Counted from the stretch's first letter, positions 1 through 9,148 are shown. The stretch is DNA of 45,343 bases from Pseudomonas folii (GCF_014357575.1 NZ_JACONW010000032.1:1-45343), one strand, 5' to 3'. The notes: generated from the sequence alone by a model not told the origin. Numbers and translations are program-made.

Positions 1-96
1 TCCGGTCAGTCCCCACATCGACTGCCCTGTCTCTAATCCACAGCGCTTTTTACTGGCATAATCGCCCCCCTCTTCGCCCAGAGCCTTTAGCGCCCA

Positions 97-1605
97 ATGC
101 GTATCCACGTCAGTTTCATCGACCGCGTCGGCATCACTCAGGAAGTCCTGGCCATTCTGGGTGGGCGCAATCTGAATCTGGATGCGGTGGAAATGGTGCC
201 GCCCAACGTTTACATCGACGCACCGACCCTCAGCCATCAGGTGCTTGAAGAACTCAAGGACGCGCTGTTCCGGGTACGTGGCGTTGAAGCCATTACGGTC
301 GTTGATATTCTTCCCGGCCAGCGTCGCCACTTGCAGCTGGATGCATTGCTGGCGGCCATGACCGATCCGGTGTTGGCGCTGGACAGTGCCGGGCATGTGT
401 TACTGGCCAACCCGGCACTGATCGCGCTGATCGGGCGCGAGCCTGCCGGCGAACCGGTGGCCGAGCTGTTTGCCGATCCGGGTCTGCACAGTGCGTTGCT
501 GGAAAACGGCTTTCGCCTGCCTTTACGTGAGGTCACGCTCAACGGTGAAGCGCTGTTGCTGGACGCCACGCCGATTACCGATGCGGGTGCGCTGCTCACC
601 CTCTACCAGCCGAGCCGTATCGGCGAGCGTCTGTCGGCGTTGCATCACGACCATGCAGAAGGCTTCGATGCGCTGCTGGGCGAGTCCACAGCTATCCGCA
701 CCTTGAAGGCCCGCGCGCAGCGGGTGGCAGCCCTGGATGCGCCGCTGTTGATCCAGGGTGAAACCGGCACCGGCAAAGAGCTGGTGGCTCGCGCCTGCCA
801 CGCGACCAGCGCCCGACACAGCGCGCCCTTTCTGGCGCTCAACTGTGCCGCCCTGCCGGAAAATCTCGCCGAGAGCGAGTTGTTCGGCTACGCCCCTGGC
901 GCGTTCACCGGCGCACAACGGGGTGGCAAACCGGGGTTGATGGAGCTGGCGAATCAGGGCACGGTGTTTCTCGACGAGATCGGCGAGATGTCACCGTACC
1001 TGCAAGCCAAGCTGTTGCGCTTCCTCAACGATGGCAGCTTCAGGCGCGTCGGCGGGGATAAGGAAGTAAAGGTCAATGTGCGCATTCTCAGCGCGACTCA
1101 TCGCAACCTGGAAAAAATGGTCAGCGAAGGCACCTTCCGCGAAGATCTGTTTTACCGCCTGAACGTGCTCAATCTGGAAGTCCCGCCCTTGCGTGATCGC
1201 GGACAGGACATTCTGTTGCTGGCGCGCTACTTCATGGAACAGGCTTGCGCACAGATTCAACGCCCGGTCTGTCGCCTCGCGACCGGTACCTATCCGGCGT
1301 TACTGGGCAACCGCTGGCCGGGCAACGTGCGTCAATTGCAGAACGTGATTTTCCGCGCGGCAGCCATCAGTGACAGCAATCTGGTAGACATCGGTGATCT
1401 GGATATCGCCGGCACGGCCGTTGCCGGTGAAATAGATGGCGAAGTCGGCAGCCTGGAACAGGCCGTCGATACCTTTGAAAAAGCCTTGCTGGAAAAGCTC
1501 TACGCTGACTATCCGTCGACCCGACAACTGGCGGCGCGCCTGCAGACCTCACACACCGCCATTGCCCATCGCTTGCGTAAATACGGGATTCCCGGGAAAG
1601 CCTGA
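97..1605 (+). CDS. TyrR/GcsR-like sigma-54-dependent transcriptional activator
   Basis: A 502-aa enhancer-binding protein. In order: an N-terminal ACT-like amino-acid-sensing domain (about 1-75), a PAS-like domain (about 80-190), an AAA+ sigma-54 interaction domain with Walker A GETGTGKE, a full GAFTGA loop and the Walker B-region FLDEIGEM, then a C-terminal Fis/TyrR-type HTH ([19 protein letters not shown]). The family senses aromatic amino acids or glycine and drives RpoN promoters. The N-terminus ([12 protein letters not shown]) is unlike PhhR, and the intact GAFTGA differs from what I recall of PhhR; from memory it is closest to GcsR, the glycine-cleavage activator of P. aeruginosa. The gcv genes are not in this window, so the target is inferred. 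The stop lies inside a hairpin shared with the convergent Nudix gene. Confidence 0.85.
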   Translation: MRIHVSFIDRVGITQEVLAILGGRNLNLDAVEMVPPNVYIDAPTLSHQVLEELKDALFRVRGVEAITVVDILPGQRRHLQLDALLAAMTDPVLALDSAGHVLLANPALIALIGREPAGEPVAELFADPGLHSALLENGFRLPLREVTLNGEALLLDATPITDAGALLTLYQPSRIGERLSALHHDHAEGFDALLGESTAIRTLKARAQRVAALDAPLLIQGETGTGKELVARACHATSARHSAPFLALNCAALPENLAESELFGYAPGAFTGAQRGGKPGLMELANQGTVFLDEIGEMSPYLQAKLLRFLNDGSFRRVGGDKEVKVNVRILSATHRNLEKMVSEGTFREDLFYRLNVLNLEVPPLRDRGQDILLLARYFMEQACAQIQRPVCRLATGTYPALLGNRWPGNVRQLQNVIFRAAAISDSNLVDIGDLDIAGTAVAGEIDGEVGSLEQAVDTFEKALLEKLYADYPSTRQLAARLQTSHTAIAHRLRKYGIPGKA

Positions 1606-1619
1606 TCCAAATCAGGCTT
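1598..1619. terminator. Hairpin spanning both convergent stop codons
   Basis: Perfect 9-bp stem AAGCCTGAT/ATCAGGCTT with a CCAA loop. It contains the TGA of the upstream activator (1603-1605) and the stop of the Nudix gene (1612-1614). No strong T tract follows on either side, so it could be a weak bidirectional terminator or an mRNA 3'-end stabiliser. Confidence 0.5.
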
Positions 1620-2019
1620 CGGCGAGCCTGCCCCGATAGATCGGCAGGATGGTGCCCCGCGTCAGCGGTGCCAGATTAAGATCCGGGTGACTGTCGGCGC
1701 TGATCCAGACGACTTCTTCGATTTCCGCAGCGGGAACGACCTCGACATTGATGCGCACTTCGAACAGCTCGCAGCGCACTTCGAACCCTGGCTCGTTAGC
1801 GGCAGGTGCCGAGAACGAGCCGAGATAACCCGCGTTGGCCGGATCGATCCGCAACCCAAGCTCTTCCTCAAGCTCTCGTGACAACGCCTCGGCGGCAGAC
1901 TCACCGGCGTCGATCTTGCCACCCGGCTGCATGAACGCCTGCGTGCCGCGCTTGCGTACCAGCAAGGTCCGTCCGTCCGGCCCGATCAACAACGCTGCAG
2001 CGATATGAATCAGCTTCAT
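1612..2019 (-). CDS. Nudix hydrolase
   Basis: A 135-aa protein consisting of a single Nudix fold. The Nudix box is complete at residues 34-56: G34, E40, R48-E49-L50, E52-E53, G55-L56. Such enzymes hydrolyse nucleoside diphosphates linked to another moiety, using Mg2+ held by the box glutamates. The substrate cannot be deduced. The ATG overlaps the stop of the D-Ala-D-Ala ligase gene upstream by 4 bp (ATGA), so the two are translationally coupled. The gene ends 6 bp from the convergent activator gene. Confidence 0.88.
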   Translation of the reverse strand: MKLIHIAAALLIGPDGRTLLVRKRGTQAFMQPGGKIDAGESAAEALSRELEEELGLRIDPANAGYLGSFSAPAANEPGFEVRCELFEVRINVEVVPAAEIEEVVWISADSHPDLNLAPLTRGTILPIYRGRLAEA

Positions 2020-3107
2020 GAAAATATCTCGGTCTTGAGTTGCCGCGCCTCGTCGGCACGCTCCAGTGCCAGCTCGATCAGACGATCAATCAGACCGGCG
2101 TAGGACAAGTCTGTGGCCTGCCACAGCTTGGGGTACATGCTGATCGAGGTGAAACCGGGAATCGTGTTCACTTCATTGATGATGATGTCCCGCGCCTCGG
2201 TGACGAAGAAGTCCACCCGCGCCAGACCGGCACAGCCCAGTACTTGATACGCACGCAGTGCAACTTCACGCACCTCATCGCTGACATCGGACGCCAGTTC
2301 GGCAGGAATCGCGATACGCGCCTGATCACCGTTCAGGTATTTGGTGTCGTAGGCATAGAACTCGTCATTGGCGATCACTTCACCGCAGACACTGACTTGC
2401 GGCTGACGGTTGCCGAGCACTGCGCATTCGACTTCTCGACCCACAATGCCTTTTTCGATCAGCACCTTGTGGTCGTACTCGAAGGCCAGTCTCAAGGCCG
2501 CGCTGTAACTGGCTTCATCGGTGACTTTGCTGACACCCACCGAAGATCCCTGACTCGCTGGCTTGACGAACATCGGCAAACCAAGCTGTGCGACGACTGC
2601 GGCGTACTCCACCGACTCTCCATGACTGACCATCACGAACGGCGCCACGGCAATACCGGCGTCGCGCAGCAGGCGCTTGGTCACGTCTTTGTCCATGCAG
2701 GCCGCCGAGGCGAGAACATCCGGACCCACACAAGGAATCGCCAGCAAGCGCAACAGGCCCTGCAAAGACCCGTCTTCGCCGAACGCGCCATGAATCAGCG
2801 GGAATACGACGTCTATGCGCGGCAGCTCTACACCCGACTCTACATCTACAAATTGCCCGCCAAGACTGCCCGGCAGCAACGCCAGGCGTTTGCCCGCAGC
2901 ACTGAGGCTGATTCTTGCCGGATCGTTGGCGTTGCGCAGGTAATCGCTTTCATCGAAGCGCAGCCAGCGACCCGACTTGTCGATGCCAATCAACGTCAGA
3001 TCATGAGTACTGCGATCAATCGCGTTGATCACGTTCCTGGCTGACTGCAGCGAGACTTCGTGTTCGCTGGATTGTCCTCCGAAGAGGATAGCGACTGATT
3101 TTTTCAA
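2016..3107 (-). CDS. ddlA: D-alanine--D-alanine ligase
   Basis: A 363-aa ATP-grasp ligase that makes the D-Ala-D-Ala dipeptide of peptidoglycan precursors in the cytoplasm. Visible family marks are the N-terminal SEHEVS (residues 14-19), the ATP-binding [14 protein letters not shown] segment, and the C-terminal [18 protein letters not shown] that closes the active site. At 363 aa it belongs to the longer DdlA-type class rather than the roughly 310-aa DdlB of the mur cluster, which fits its position away from division genes. First gene of a two-gene unit with the Nudix gene. Confidence 0.93.
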   Translation of the reverse strand: MKKSVAILFGGQSSEHEVSLQSARNVINAIDRSTHDLTLIGIDKSGRWLRFDESDYLRNANDPARISLSAAGKRLALLPGSLGGQFVDVESGVELPRIDVVFPLIHGAFGEDGSLQGLLRLLAIPCVGPDVLASAACMDKDVTKRLLRDAGIAVAPFVMVSHGESVEYAAVVAQLGLPMFVKPASQGSSVGVSKVTDEASYSAALRLAFEYDHKVLIEKGIVGREVECAVLGNRQPQVSVCGEVIANDEFYAYDTKYLNGDQARIAIPAELASDVSDEVREVALRAYQVLGCAGLARVDFFVTEARDIIINEVNTIPGFTSISMYPKLWQATDLSYAGLIDRLIELALERADEARQLKTEIFS

Positions 3108-3229
3108 AGCGATAACTCCCGATTTTCAGGCCGCAGAGTCAAAAGCAAATTCGCGCTTTAGTCCAGTGGCGATGCGCGCAGGTGGTCGTCGGAGTCAAAA
3201 AAAAGGCAAAAAAAACTCACGAAACGGAG

Positions 3230-3244
3230 GATCAGGTTCTGATC
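3230..3244. terminator. Possible rpmE2 terminator
   Basis: Inverted repeat GATCAG-GTT-CTGATC. Read on the minus strand it is followed about 14 nt later by a run of eight T and then another T-rich stretch. It lies between the end of rpmE2 (3270) and the start of ddlA (3107). The gap between stem and T tract makes this only a possible terminator. Confidence 0.35.
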
Positions 3245-3269
3245 GTCCATCCCGCGAGAGCAAACCGCG

Positions 3270-3551
3270 TCATTCAGCGTCGACGGTGTCTTTTTTCGCG
3301 CCAGAGCCAAACGTGGCGAAGCGCTTGTTGAAGCCTGCAATTCGGCCTTCAGTGGTGGTTTTACGTTGTTGCCCGGTGTAGATCGGGTGTGAAGCGCTCG
3401 ACACATCGAGGGCTACGTAAGGATAGGTTTCGCCGTCACTGTGTTTTTGCGTGCGATCTGTATCAACGGTCGAACCGATGAGGAAGAACGCATCAGCCGC
3501 CGTGTCATGGAACAGCACTGGACGGTAAGCAGGGTGGATATCAGGTTTCAT
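3270..3551 (-). CDS. rpmE2: Type B 50S ribosomal protein L31 (zinc-independent paralogue)
   Basis: A 93-aa protein with the type B L31 pattern: [16 protein letters not shown] at the N-terminus, SHPIYTGQQ in the middle, and RIAGFNKRF near the C-terminus. There are no cysteines, so it is the 'C-minus' form that replaces the zinc-binding L31 when zinc is scarce. It starts at ATG 3551 with GGAGAC as ribosome-binding site. The C-terminal tail ([12 protein letters not shown]) is a short polar extension. A Zur-like palindrome lies 30 bp upstream, matching the known control of this paralogue in other bacteria. The companion L36 paralogue gene is not next to it. Confidence 0.93.
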   Translation of the reverse strand: MKPDIHPAYRPVLFHDTAADAFFLIGSTVDTDRTQKHSDGETYPYVALDVSSASHPIYTGQQRKTTTEGRIAGFNKRFATFGSGAKKDTVDAE

Positions 3552-3580
3552 GATGTCTCCGGATCGCTGGGTAGATTTGA

Positions 3581-3593
3581 GTTACAACATAAC
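3581..3593. promoter_or_regulatory. Putative Zur box upstream of rpmE2
   Basis: GTTACAACATAAC matches the core GTTATAATATAAC of gammaproteobacterial Zur sites at 11 of 13 positions, as recalled. It lies 30 bp upstream of the rpmE2 start, where a repressor would block transcription. Confidence 0.55.
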
Positions 3594-3684
3594 ATATCGC
3601 CCATTCCACACCAAAATCGATTGTCGTGACTTGCATCATTCGTGAACTTGATTAGGCGGACACTAGCCGCTAAGGTTCGCCCCG

Positions 3685-3702
3685 CCGTTGCTGGATCAAC
3701 GG
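3685..3702. repeat. Short inverted repeat upstream of the 121-aa gene
   Basis: CCGTTG-N6-CAACGG, ending 44 bp before the ATG at 3747. It may be a leader hairpin or an operator; nothing else in the sequence decides. Confidence 0.3.
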
Positions 3703-3746
3703 TCCGGGACTGGTCTCCTGGCGCACCGGCCGGATGGAAGCAAGCC

Positions 3747-4112
3747 ATGTCTGAACCCGATCATTATCAAATCTCTCCCCACGCCTATAACCGCCTGATC
3801 GAAGCAAGGGATTCGCTGCGTCTGCTTGACGGCTATGTCAACAAGACCGACGTGCTGTGCAACCCTTCTATGCTGATCGGCTATGTCTCGATGCTACAAA
3901 GCGCGTTGCAGGAAGTGATCGCCGCCAGTACACCCTCGCAACCTCGCGATGCGTTCATGCGCAAGGCCGATGAACTGGGTTTCGTCGCGCTGAACCCCAA
4001 GGAACAGGCACTGATCAAACATCTGCGCTGGACCAGCCATGAAGGCCGAGAAGATATCTACGAAATGGCCGAGCGCCTGCGCCATATCAAGCCCTGGATT
4101 CTGACGGACTGA
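3747..4112 (+). CDS. Conserved-looking small protein of unknown function
   Basis: A 121-aa soluble protein, not recognised. I prefer the ATG at 3747 over the in-frame start at 3642, because GGATGGAAG precedes it at proper spacing and the upstream residues (many Pro, Ala, Arg) look non-coding. The sequence is mostly helical, with no signal peptide or membrane segment. Composition and codon use match the surrounding core genes. It stands alone between rpmE2 (divergent) and the glutamate-synthase-like gene, 193 bp away. Confidence 0.7.
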   Translation: MSEPDHYQISPHAYNRLIEARDSLRLLDGYVNKTDVLCNPSMLIGYVSMLQSALQEVIAASTPSQPRDAFMRKADELGFVALNPKEQALIKHLRWTSHEGREDIYEMAERLRHIKPWILTD

Positions 4113-4139
4113 ATTCGCCGCCTGCCCAGCCCGATCCCT

Positions 4140-4152
4140 ATAGTTCAACTAT
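4140..4152. promoter_or_regulatory. Palindrome 1 upstream of the FMN protein
   Basis: ATAGTT-C-AACTAT, a perfect 6-bp dyad around one central base. It shares ATAGT/ACTAT ends with the next palindrome, and their centres are 30 bp apart. Confidence 0.4.
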
Positions 4153-4166
4153 CCTCGATTCTGCCG

Positions 4167-4185
4167 ATAGTCTTCAGAAGACTAT
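4167..4185. promoter_or_regulatory. Palindrome 2 upstream of the FMN protein
   Basis: ATAGTCTTC-A-GAAGACTAT, a perfect 9-bp dyad around one base, 120 bp before the start codon at 4306. Together with palindrome 1 it looks like a pair of operators on one face of the helix, though a stem-loop is also possible. Confidence 0.45.
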
Positions 4186-4305
4186 TGCTCCCTGACTCCC
4201 GACCTGCTGAACGACTGCAGCGCCAGTCGCCGCAGGAACAGCGCCGAGCCAGAACCACACAAAAATCAGATCGAAAAACCACCGTCCTTAGCCCCAGGAA
4301 ACCGT

Positions 4306-5919
4306 ATGAGTCTGTCGATTCTCAGTCGTTACGCCTTCTTCGTTGGTTGTGTGCTTTTTACCCTGCTCAGCTTGCCATTCTGGCATCACGAATGGTTGTG
4401 GCCTTTCACACTGCTGACTGCCTTGCTATCGCTCGTAGGGATTATCGATTTGCTGCAGTCGCCTCATTCGGTACGGCGCAACTACCCGATTCTCGGCAAC
4501 ATTCGCTACGCCGTAGAAGCCATCCGCCCGGAGATCCGTCAGTACTTGCTGGAGTCCGACAGCGACGCTCTGCCCTTCTCACGGGCACAACGCTCGCTGG
4601 TGTATTCCCGAGCCAAGAACGAATCAGCGGACAAGCCTTTCGGCACGTTGATCGATGTCTACCAGACCGGCTTCGAGTTCATCAGCCACTCCATGCGCCC
4701 CGCCCCGCTGAGCGATCCGAACGCGTTCCGTGTCATCGTCGGCGGCCCGCAATGCACGCAGCCGTACTCGGCCTCCATATTCAATATTTCGGCGATGAGC
4801 TTTGGTTCGCTGAGTGCCAATGCCATTCGTGCGCTAAACAAAGGCGCGAAGCTCGGCAATTTTGCCCATGACACGGGTGAAGGCAGCATCAGCCCTTATC
4901 ATCGGGAATACGGCGGCGATCTCACCTGGGAGTTGGGCAGTGGCTATTTCGGTTGCAGGACGGCAGATGGCCGTTTCGATCCGCAACGCTTCGCCGCGCA
5001 AGCACAAGACCCGCAAGTGCGCATGATAGAAATCAAGTTGAGCCAGGGTGCCAAGCCGGGCCACGGCGGCATCTTGCCGAAACACAAGGTCACCAAGGAA
5101 ATCGCCGAAACACGTGGCATCCTGATGGGCGAAGACTGCGTCTCGCCGTCACGTCACAGCGCGTTCTCGACCCCCTTTGAACTGATGCAGTTCATCGCAC
5201 AATTGCGTGAGCTGTCGGGAGGCAAACCCGTCGGCTTCAAGTTCTGTCTGGGTCATCCGTGGGAATTCATGGGCATCGCCAAAGCCATGCTGGATACCGG
5301 CATCCTCCCGGATTTTATTGTGGTTGATGGTACCGAAGGCGGAACGGGTGCCGCGCCCGTGGAGTTCACCGACCATATGGGCGTCCCGATGCGCGAAGGC
5401 TTGTTGTTCGTGCACAACACCCTGGTGGGCCTTAACCTGCGAGACAAGATCAAACTGGGTGCCAGCGGCAAGATCGTCAGCGCCTTCGATATCGCCAGCG
5501 TATTGGCCATCGGCGCAGACTGGGCCAACTCCGCACGAGGCTTCATGTTCGCCATCGGCTGCATTCAGTCGCAAAGCTGCCACACCAACAAATGCCCCAC
5601 CGGAGTCGCGACTCAAGATGCGCTGCGCCAGCGCGCACTGGTGGTACCGGACAAAGCCGAGCGGGTGTTCAACTTCCATCGCAATACGCTCAAAGGTCTG
5701 GCCGAAATGCTCGCAGCCGCTGGTCTGGATCACCCTTCGCAGTTAGAGGCTAAGCATCTCGTGCGCCGCATGTCGGCCACCGAAATCAAACTGTTTTCAC
5801 AGTCTCATGTGTTCCTTGAGCCGGGGCAATTGTTGACTGGAGAGGTGGACGGCAGTTTCTATTCAACGATGTGGCAGATGGCGCGGGCTGATAGTTTTGA
5901 GCCTAATGCGATTCCCTGA
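4306..5919 (+). CDS. FMN-binding glutamate synthase family protein
   Basis: A 537-aa protein. Two N-terminal hydrophobic segments (about residues 8-25 and 32-50) anchor it to the membrane, followed by a TIM-barrel like the FMN domain of the large glutamate synthase subunit (ISAMSFGSLSANAIRALNKG; GTEGGTGAAP). Cysteines in GCIQSQSCHTNKCPTG (about residues 420-431) match the 3Fe-4S ligands of glutamate synthase. The amidotransferase and GXGXG domains of true GltB are absent, so it is a stand-alone relative and may not make glutamate. AGGAAA precedes the ATG. It has no obvious operon partner. Confidence 0.85.
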   Translation: MSLSILSRYAFFVGCVLFTLLSLPFWHHEWLWPFTLLTALLSLVGIIDLLQSPHSVRRNYPILGNIRYAVEAIRPEIRQYLLESDSDALPFSRAQRSLVYSRAKNESADKPFGTLIDVYQTGFEFISHSMRPAPLSDPNAFRVIVGGPQCTQPYSASIFNISAMSFGSLSANAIRALNKGAKLGNFAHDTGEGSISPYHREYGGDLTWELGSGYFGCRTADGRFDPQRFAAQAQDPQVRMIEIKLSQGAKPGHGGILPKHKVTKEIAETRGILMGEDCVSPSRHSAFSTPFELMQFIAQLRELSGGKPVGFKFCLGHPWEFMGIAKAMLDTGILPDFIVVDGTEGGTGAAPVEFTDHMGVPMREGLLFVHNTLVGLNLRDKIKLGASGKIVSAFDIASVLAIGADWANSARGFMFAIGCIQSQSCHTNKCPTGVATQDALRQRALVVPDKAERVFNFHRNTLKGLAEMLAAAGLDHPSQLEAKHLVRRMSATEIKLFSQSHVFLEPGQLLTGEVDGSFYSTMWQMARADSFEPNAIP

Positions 5920-5943
5920 CGACCTCGATTTTGCTGCTGAGAC

Positions 5944-7473
5944 TTAGCGAGGCGACACGGGTTCAAGTGAATATAGCCATAGCTGAGTATCACCAAAAGC
6001 AACATGACTAATGGAACGCCAATGGGCAGGAACATCGAGTTTGTGTCGATTGGTTTCATAGACAAGCCAAACGCGTTGCGTATCAACGGGGATCAATGCG
6101 TAGCTATCGATGTATAAAGCGTCAGCGTCCTGGCTCCAAAGGGAGCCTGGCCCCCGCTTGTCAGGGCGTCCTTCCAAGGCTTGGCCGGGTGTGTAAAGCA
6201 ACAGTGTGGTGGGTGTCCGGTTGTAATAGGTAGCCCCTAAATAGAGGTACCGACCATACACCAGGACCCTATCGCCCGAGGCCCAATGCTCGTTCAGATA
6301 ATTCATGACCTTATCAGTGCCGGCCTCCTCGGATTGATAGGGATTATTAAGCCTGTGTACACCCGTATAGACACTGTAAAGACCACATGCTTCTACCATG
6401 ACAAGCGTAATCAGGCAGACAATTCCGAGCCGAAAATAGCGCTCCATCAACTTATCGAGCACAAGTGCTATCAACAAAGGCAACCCCATCGCGGAAAACA
6501 CAAAATAACGCGTCCAGAACAGTGGTAATTTTAGTGACACCAAGGCCATCAGCAAGATGGGAGTAAATGTGTACAGAACCATTAGAAGATTAAACCTGTG
6601 GTCGCGGAGGTCTGATTTCAGCAGCGTCACCGTTGTGACGGTGGCGATGAGCGGCGCACCTACATAGGCCATAAACGGTCGGCTCGGACCGGATTCAAGC
6701 GCTAGGAATTCCCAGATCATTGAAATAACGGAGGAGAAACTGACCTGCGGAATCCAGCCAATCGCGTTGGTATGGCCCAATTGTGCAATCAACGAAGGGA
6801 TCCACGGGAGGTAAAGCACCGCGATCGCAAGATTACTCATCCACCATGCTTGCTTCCTGACAAACAGCTGACCGTTATCGTGAATGAACAACAGATATAC
6901 CCAATGGGCAAACAGGCAAGGCCCCGCAAAATAATGCGTGTAAAAACCTGCCGCCATGAGCAGCGTATAGACGAATAAATACCGGTGATGCGTTGGGTTT
7001 TTTACCCAGTAGACCAGTGCCAACGTCGCGGCTACACAGCACAGAGCCAGCAACGCATACATCCGCGCCTCTTGACTGTATCTAACAGCAATCGGTAATA
7101 AAGCCGATAGAAATCCTGCAAGAATGGCAGCTCGCCTGGAAGCAATCATCCCCACAAGCCACACACTGATAGGAACTGTCAGAGTACCAATCAACGCACT
7201 CATCACGCGAACTGAGAATACGCTATCGCCAAAAAATCTCATCCAGAAGTGAAGTAAAAAATAGTAAAGGGGAGGATGAACATCTTGCGCACTATGAAAC
7301 CAGATCAAGGAGGGCGTCGTTTCACTTACCAACACACTGTAAGCTTCATCAAACCAAATAGATGAATTGATGATACCGTATGAACGAACTGCAGCTGCAA
7401 GCACCACAATGGGCAGAATTTGATAAGTCTGAATGATAGTGCCTAGCAAGGCTAAGCGAGAAGCAGGTTGCAT
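5944..7473 (-). CDS. GT39-like membrane glycosyltransferase (GtrC role)
   Basis: A 509-aa polytopic membrane protein. Near the N-terminus, D42-E43 in WFDEAYS and D64-V65-H66-P67 in DVHPPLYY are the first-loop motif of lipid-linked-sugar transferases of the PMT/ArnT (GT39/GT83) type. Roughly a dozen hydrophobic helices and a soluble C-terminal domain follow. I chose the start at 7473 because AAAGGAG lies just upstream, rather than the in-frame ATG at 7530. In a gtr operon the third gene encodes the enzyme that moves glucose from undecaprenyl phosphate onto O-antigen or another glycan in the periplasm; this role is inferred from position. Base composition is clearly lower in GC than the neighbouring FMN-protein gene. 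Confidence 0.8.
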   Translation of the reverse strand: MQPASRLALLGTIIQTYQILPIVVLAAAVRSYGIINSSIWFDEAYSVLVSETTPSLIWFHSAQDVHPPLYYFLLHFWMRFFGDSVFSVRVMSALIGTLTVPISVWLVGMIASRRAAILAGFLSALLPIAVRYSQEARMYALLALCCVAATLALVYWVKNPTHHRYLFVYTLLMAAGFYTHYFAGPCLFAHWVYLLFIHDNGQLFVRKQAWWMSNLAIAVLYLPWIPSLIAQLGHTNAIGWIPQVSFSSVISMIWEFLALESGPSRPFMAYVGAPLIATVTTVTLLKSDLRDHRFNLLMVLYTFTPILLMALVSLKLPLFWTRYFVFSAMGLPLLIALVLDKLMERYFRLGIVCLITLVMVEACGLYSVYTGVHRLNNPYQSEEAGTDKVMNYLNEHWASGDRVLVYGRYLYLGATYYNRTPTTLLLYTPGQALEGRPDKRGPGSLWSQDADALYIDSYALIPVDTQRVWLVYETNRHKLDVPAHWRSISHVAFGDTQLWLYSLEPVSPR

Positions 7474-7586
7474 AGTGCTCTCCTTTTGTAGGACAGTGCC
7501 TTTAAAGCTATATCCATTCTTCTCCATCAAAACGGTGCGTTATCATTTTCCAGAAACTCATTATCTCAAGGTACTCTTGACTGTCT

Positions 7587-8534
7587 TCACGAATCGCCAA
7601 GTAAATTTGACTGAATCCCCACGGTGCTTCCCACCACATAACGCGGCCTGTGTTTGGCCTCCATGTATATGCGTCCCACATACTCACCTAAAACACCAAT
7701 TCCGATAAGTTGAATACCACTGAAAAACAGCAGCGCCGCCATCAGCGGTGAATAGTCCGGGATATCGTTACCCATCACCAACCGGTCCACCGTACGAAAA
7801 ATCCCGTAGCACACCGCAAACAGCGAAAGCGAGCAGCCTATATAAGTCCAGATTCGTAGCGGTACGGTGCTGAAAGAAGTAATGCCATCCAATGCCAAAT
7901 GCCAAAGCTTTCGGGTGTTGAATTTGGTCTGCCCGGCGACCCTACTGGCTCGATCGTAGTCCACAATCACGGTATGAAAACCCGCCCAGGAGAGTAATCC
8001 CTTCATAAACAATTCATGCTCTGGCAGTGCTTTTATAACGTCCACGACTTTGCGATCCATCAAACGGAAGTCACCCACGTTTGCTTCGATCCGTGTACTG
8101 CCAATGACATTCATGACCCGATAAAAAAAAGCGGCTGCGTATCGTTTCAAACGGCTGTCAACCGAGCGGTCCTGGCGTCGGGCCAAGACCACATCAGCGC
8201 CTTTTTTCCACTCACTGATCATCCGTGGAATGACACTAATCGGGTCTTGCAAATCGACATCAATCGGAATGACTGCATCACCACTGGAGTACTCCAGCCC
8301 CGCCAACAAAGCAGCCTCCTTGCCAAAGTTGCGGGACAGATTAATCAGCAGCACCTCGTTGTCATCAGCAATGAGCCCCCGAACCACCTGCTCAGTTTGA
8401 TCAGTGCTGCCATCATTGATAAAAACAATCTGCAGAACACTCCCCTGCAATAAAGGCTCCTGCCTGACAGCCTGGTAGAACAGCGGAATAGCCAACGCTT
8501 CGTTAAAAACAGGCGCTATCAAAGAGATTTTCAA
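7587..8534 (-). CDS. GtrB/DPM1-like polyprenyl-phosphate glycosyltransferase
   Basis: A 315-aa family 2 glycosyltransferase (KISLIAPVFNEA, INDGSTD, DVDLQDPI) with two C-terminal membrane helices, as in bactoprenol glucosyltransferases that load UDP-glucose onto undecaprenyl phosphate at the inner membrane. I assign a TTG start at 8534: a perfect AGGAGG lies 5 bases upstream, the protein then begins at the conserved KISLIAPVFNE, and the TTG overlaps the gtrA-like stop as TTGA. The in-frame start at 8570 has no comparable ribosome-binding site. Confidence 0.87.
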   Translation of the reverse strand: MKISLIAPVFNEALAIPLFYQAVRQEPLLQGSVLQIVFINDGSTDQTEQVVRGLIADDNEVLLINLSRNFGKEAALLAGLEYSSGDAVIPIDVDLQDPISVIPRMISEWKKGADVVLARRQDRSVDSRLKRYAAAFFYRVMNVIGSTRIEANVGDFRLMDRKVVDVIKALPEHELFMKGLLSWAGFHTVIVDYDRASRVAGQTKFNTRKLWHLALDGITSFSTVPLRIWTYIGCSLSLFAVCYGIFRTVDRLVMGNDIPDYSPLMAALLFFSGIQLIGIGVLGEYVGRIYMEAKHRPRYVVGSTVGIQSNLLGDS

Positions 8535-8902
8535 GAGGGCCTCCTGAAAATCAAATACCTGGAACAGCAATAGCCAAGGCTCAGGCTAAGCCCTGAAGAA
8601 ACAACAAGCGTCACCAGCAGAGGTGTCTCTTGCCCATCCGATATATGGCCAGCGATAAAACTCATCGCCCCCATGAAGGACATGAAAAGCAGATAGCCCG
8701 ACCATGACAGTCGTGCGCTGAAGGTATAAATAGCATTGGCGTAAAACGAGAACGACGCAGCCGCACCAAAGCCAGCTAAATTGGCCAACGATTGAGGAGC
8801 GTGCCAACCAAGGCACAGGGCGAAAAACACCGTCCAATGGATGACCGTGTTGCAGATGCCCACTACTAGATACCGTGAGATGCCTTTTAGATCAGGTGTC
8901 AT
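8531..8902 (-). CDS. GtrA-like flippase
   Basis: A 123-aa protein with four predicted membrane helices and the GtrA-type pattern (RYLVVGICNTVIHW, FSFYANAIYTF, RYLIFR at the C-terminus). GtrA proteins are thought to flip undecaprenyl-phosphate-glucose across the inner membrane. I chose ATG 8902, preceded by AGGAT; the open frame upstream to 9010 is Cys/Arg-rich and unlike the family. It is the first gene of the gtr-like operon and overlaps the next gene by 4 bp. Confidence 0.82.
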   Translation of the reverse strand: MTPDLKGISRYLVVGICNTVIHWTVFFALCLGWHAPQSLANLAGFGAAASFSFYANAIYTFSARLSWSGYLLFMSFMGAMSFIAGHISDGQETPLLVTLVVSSGLSLSLGYCCSRYLIFRRPS

Positions 8903-9101
8903 GCGTGCGTCATCCTGACTGTACTCGATGCACCGGTTTCCCTGCCAACCGACAGCACACCTGGATGACACCCTAAGTAAAGGACACGCTCTTGAATAGC
9001 GCATGACCAATAGTCGGAGACCCCAACGAAATCACCCGAGCGTGTCGAGACATTCTGTAATTAGCCTGCCTTTGCATTTGCCTTGAAAATCCTCCACCCT
9101 G

Positions 9102-9148
9102 CCGCGCCGCCAAACCTGCCAGGACACCCTGATTGACCGGCGGCGCGG
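9102..9148. repeat. Perfect 10-bp GC inverted repeat before opgC
   Basis: CCGCGCCGCC at 9102-9111 and GGCGGCGCGG at 9139-9148, with 27 bp between. It lies in the 303-bp divergent gap between the gtrA-like gene and opgC. It could form a strong hairpin in the opgC leader or act as a spacer terminator; no T tract follows. I saw nothing else definite in this gap. Confidence 0.4.

Noticed and set aside
2040..3044. A 334-aa open frame antisense to ddlA
   Set aside because: It has no recognisable motif and an unlikely composition; the ddlA frame has complete family motifs.
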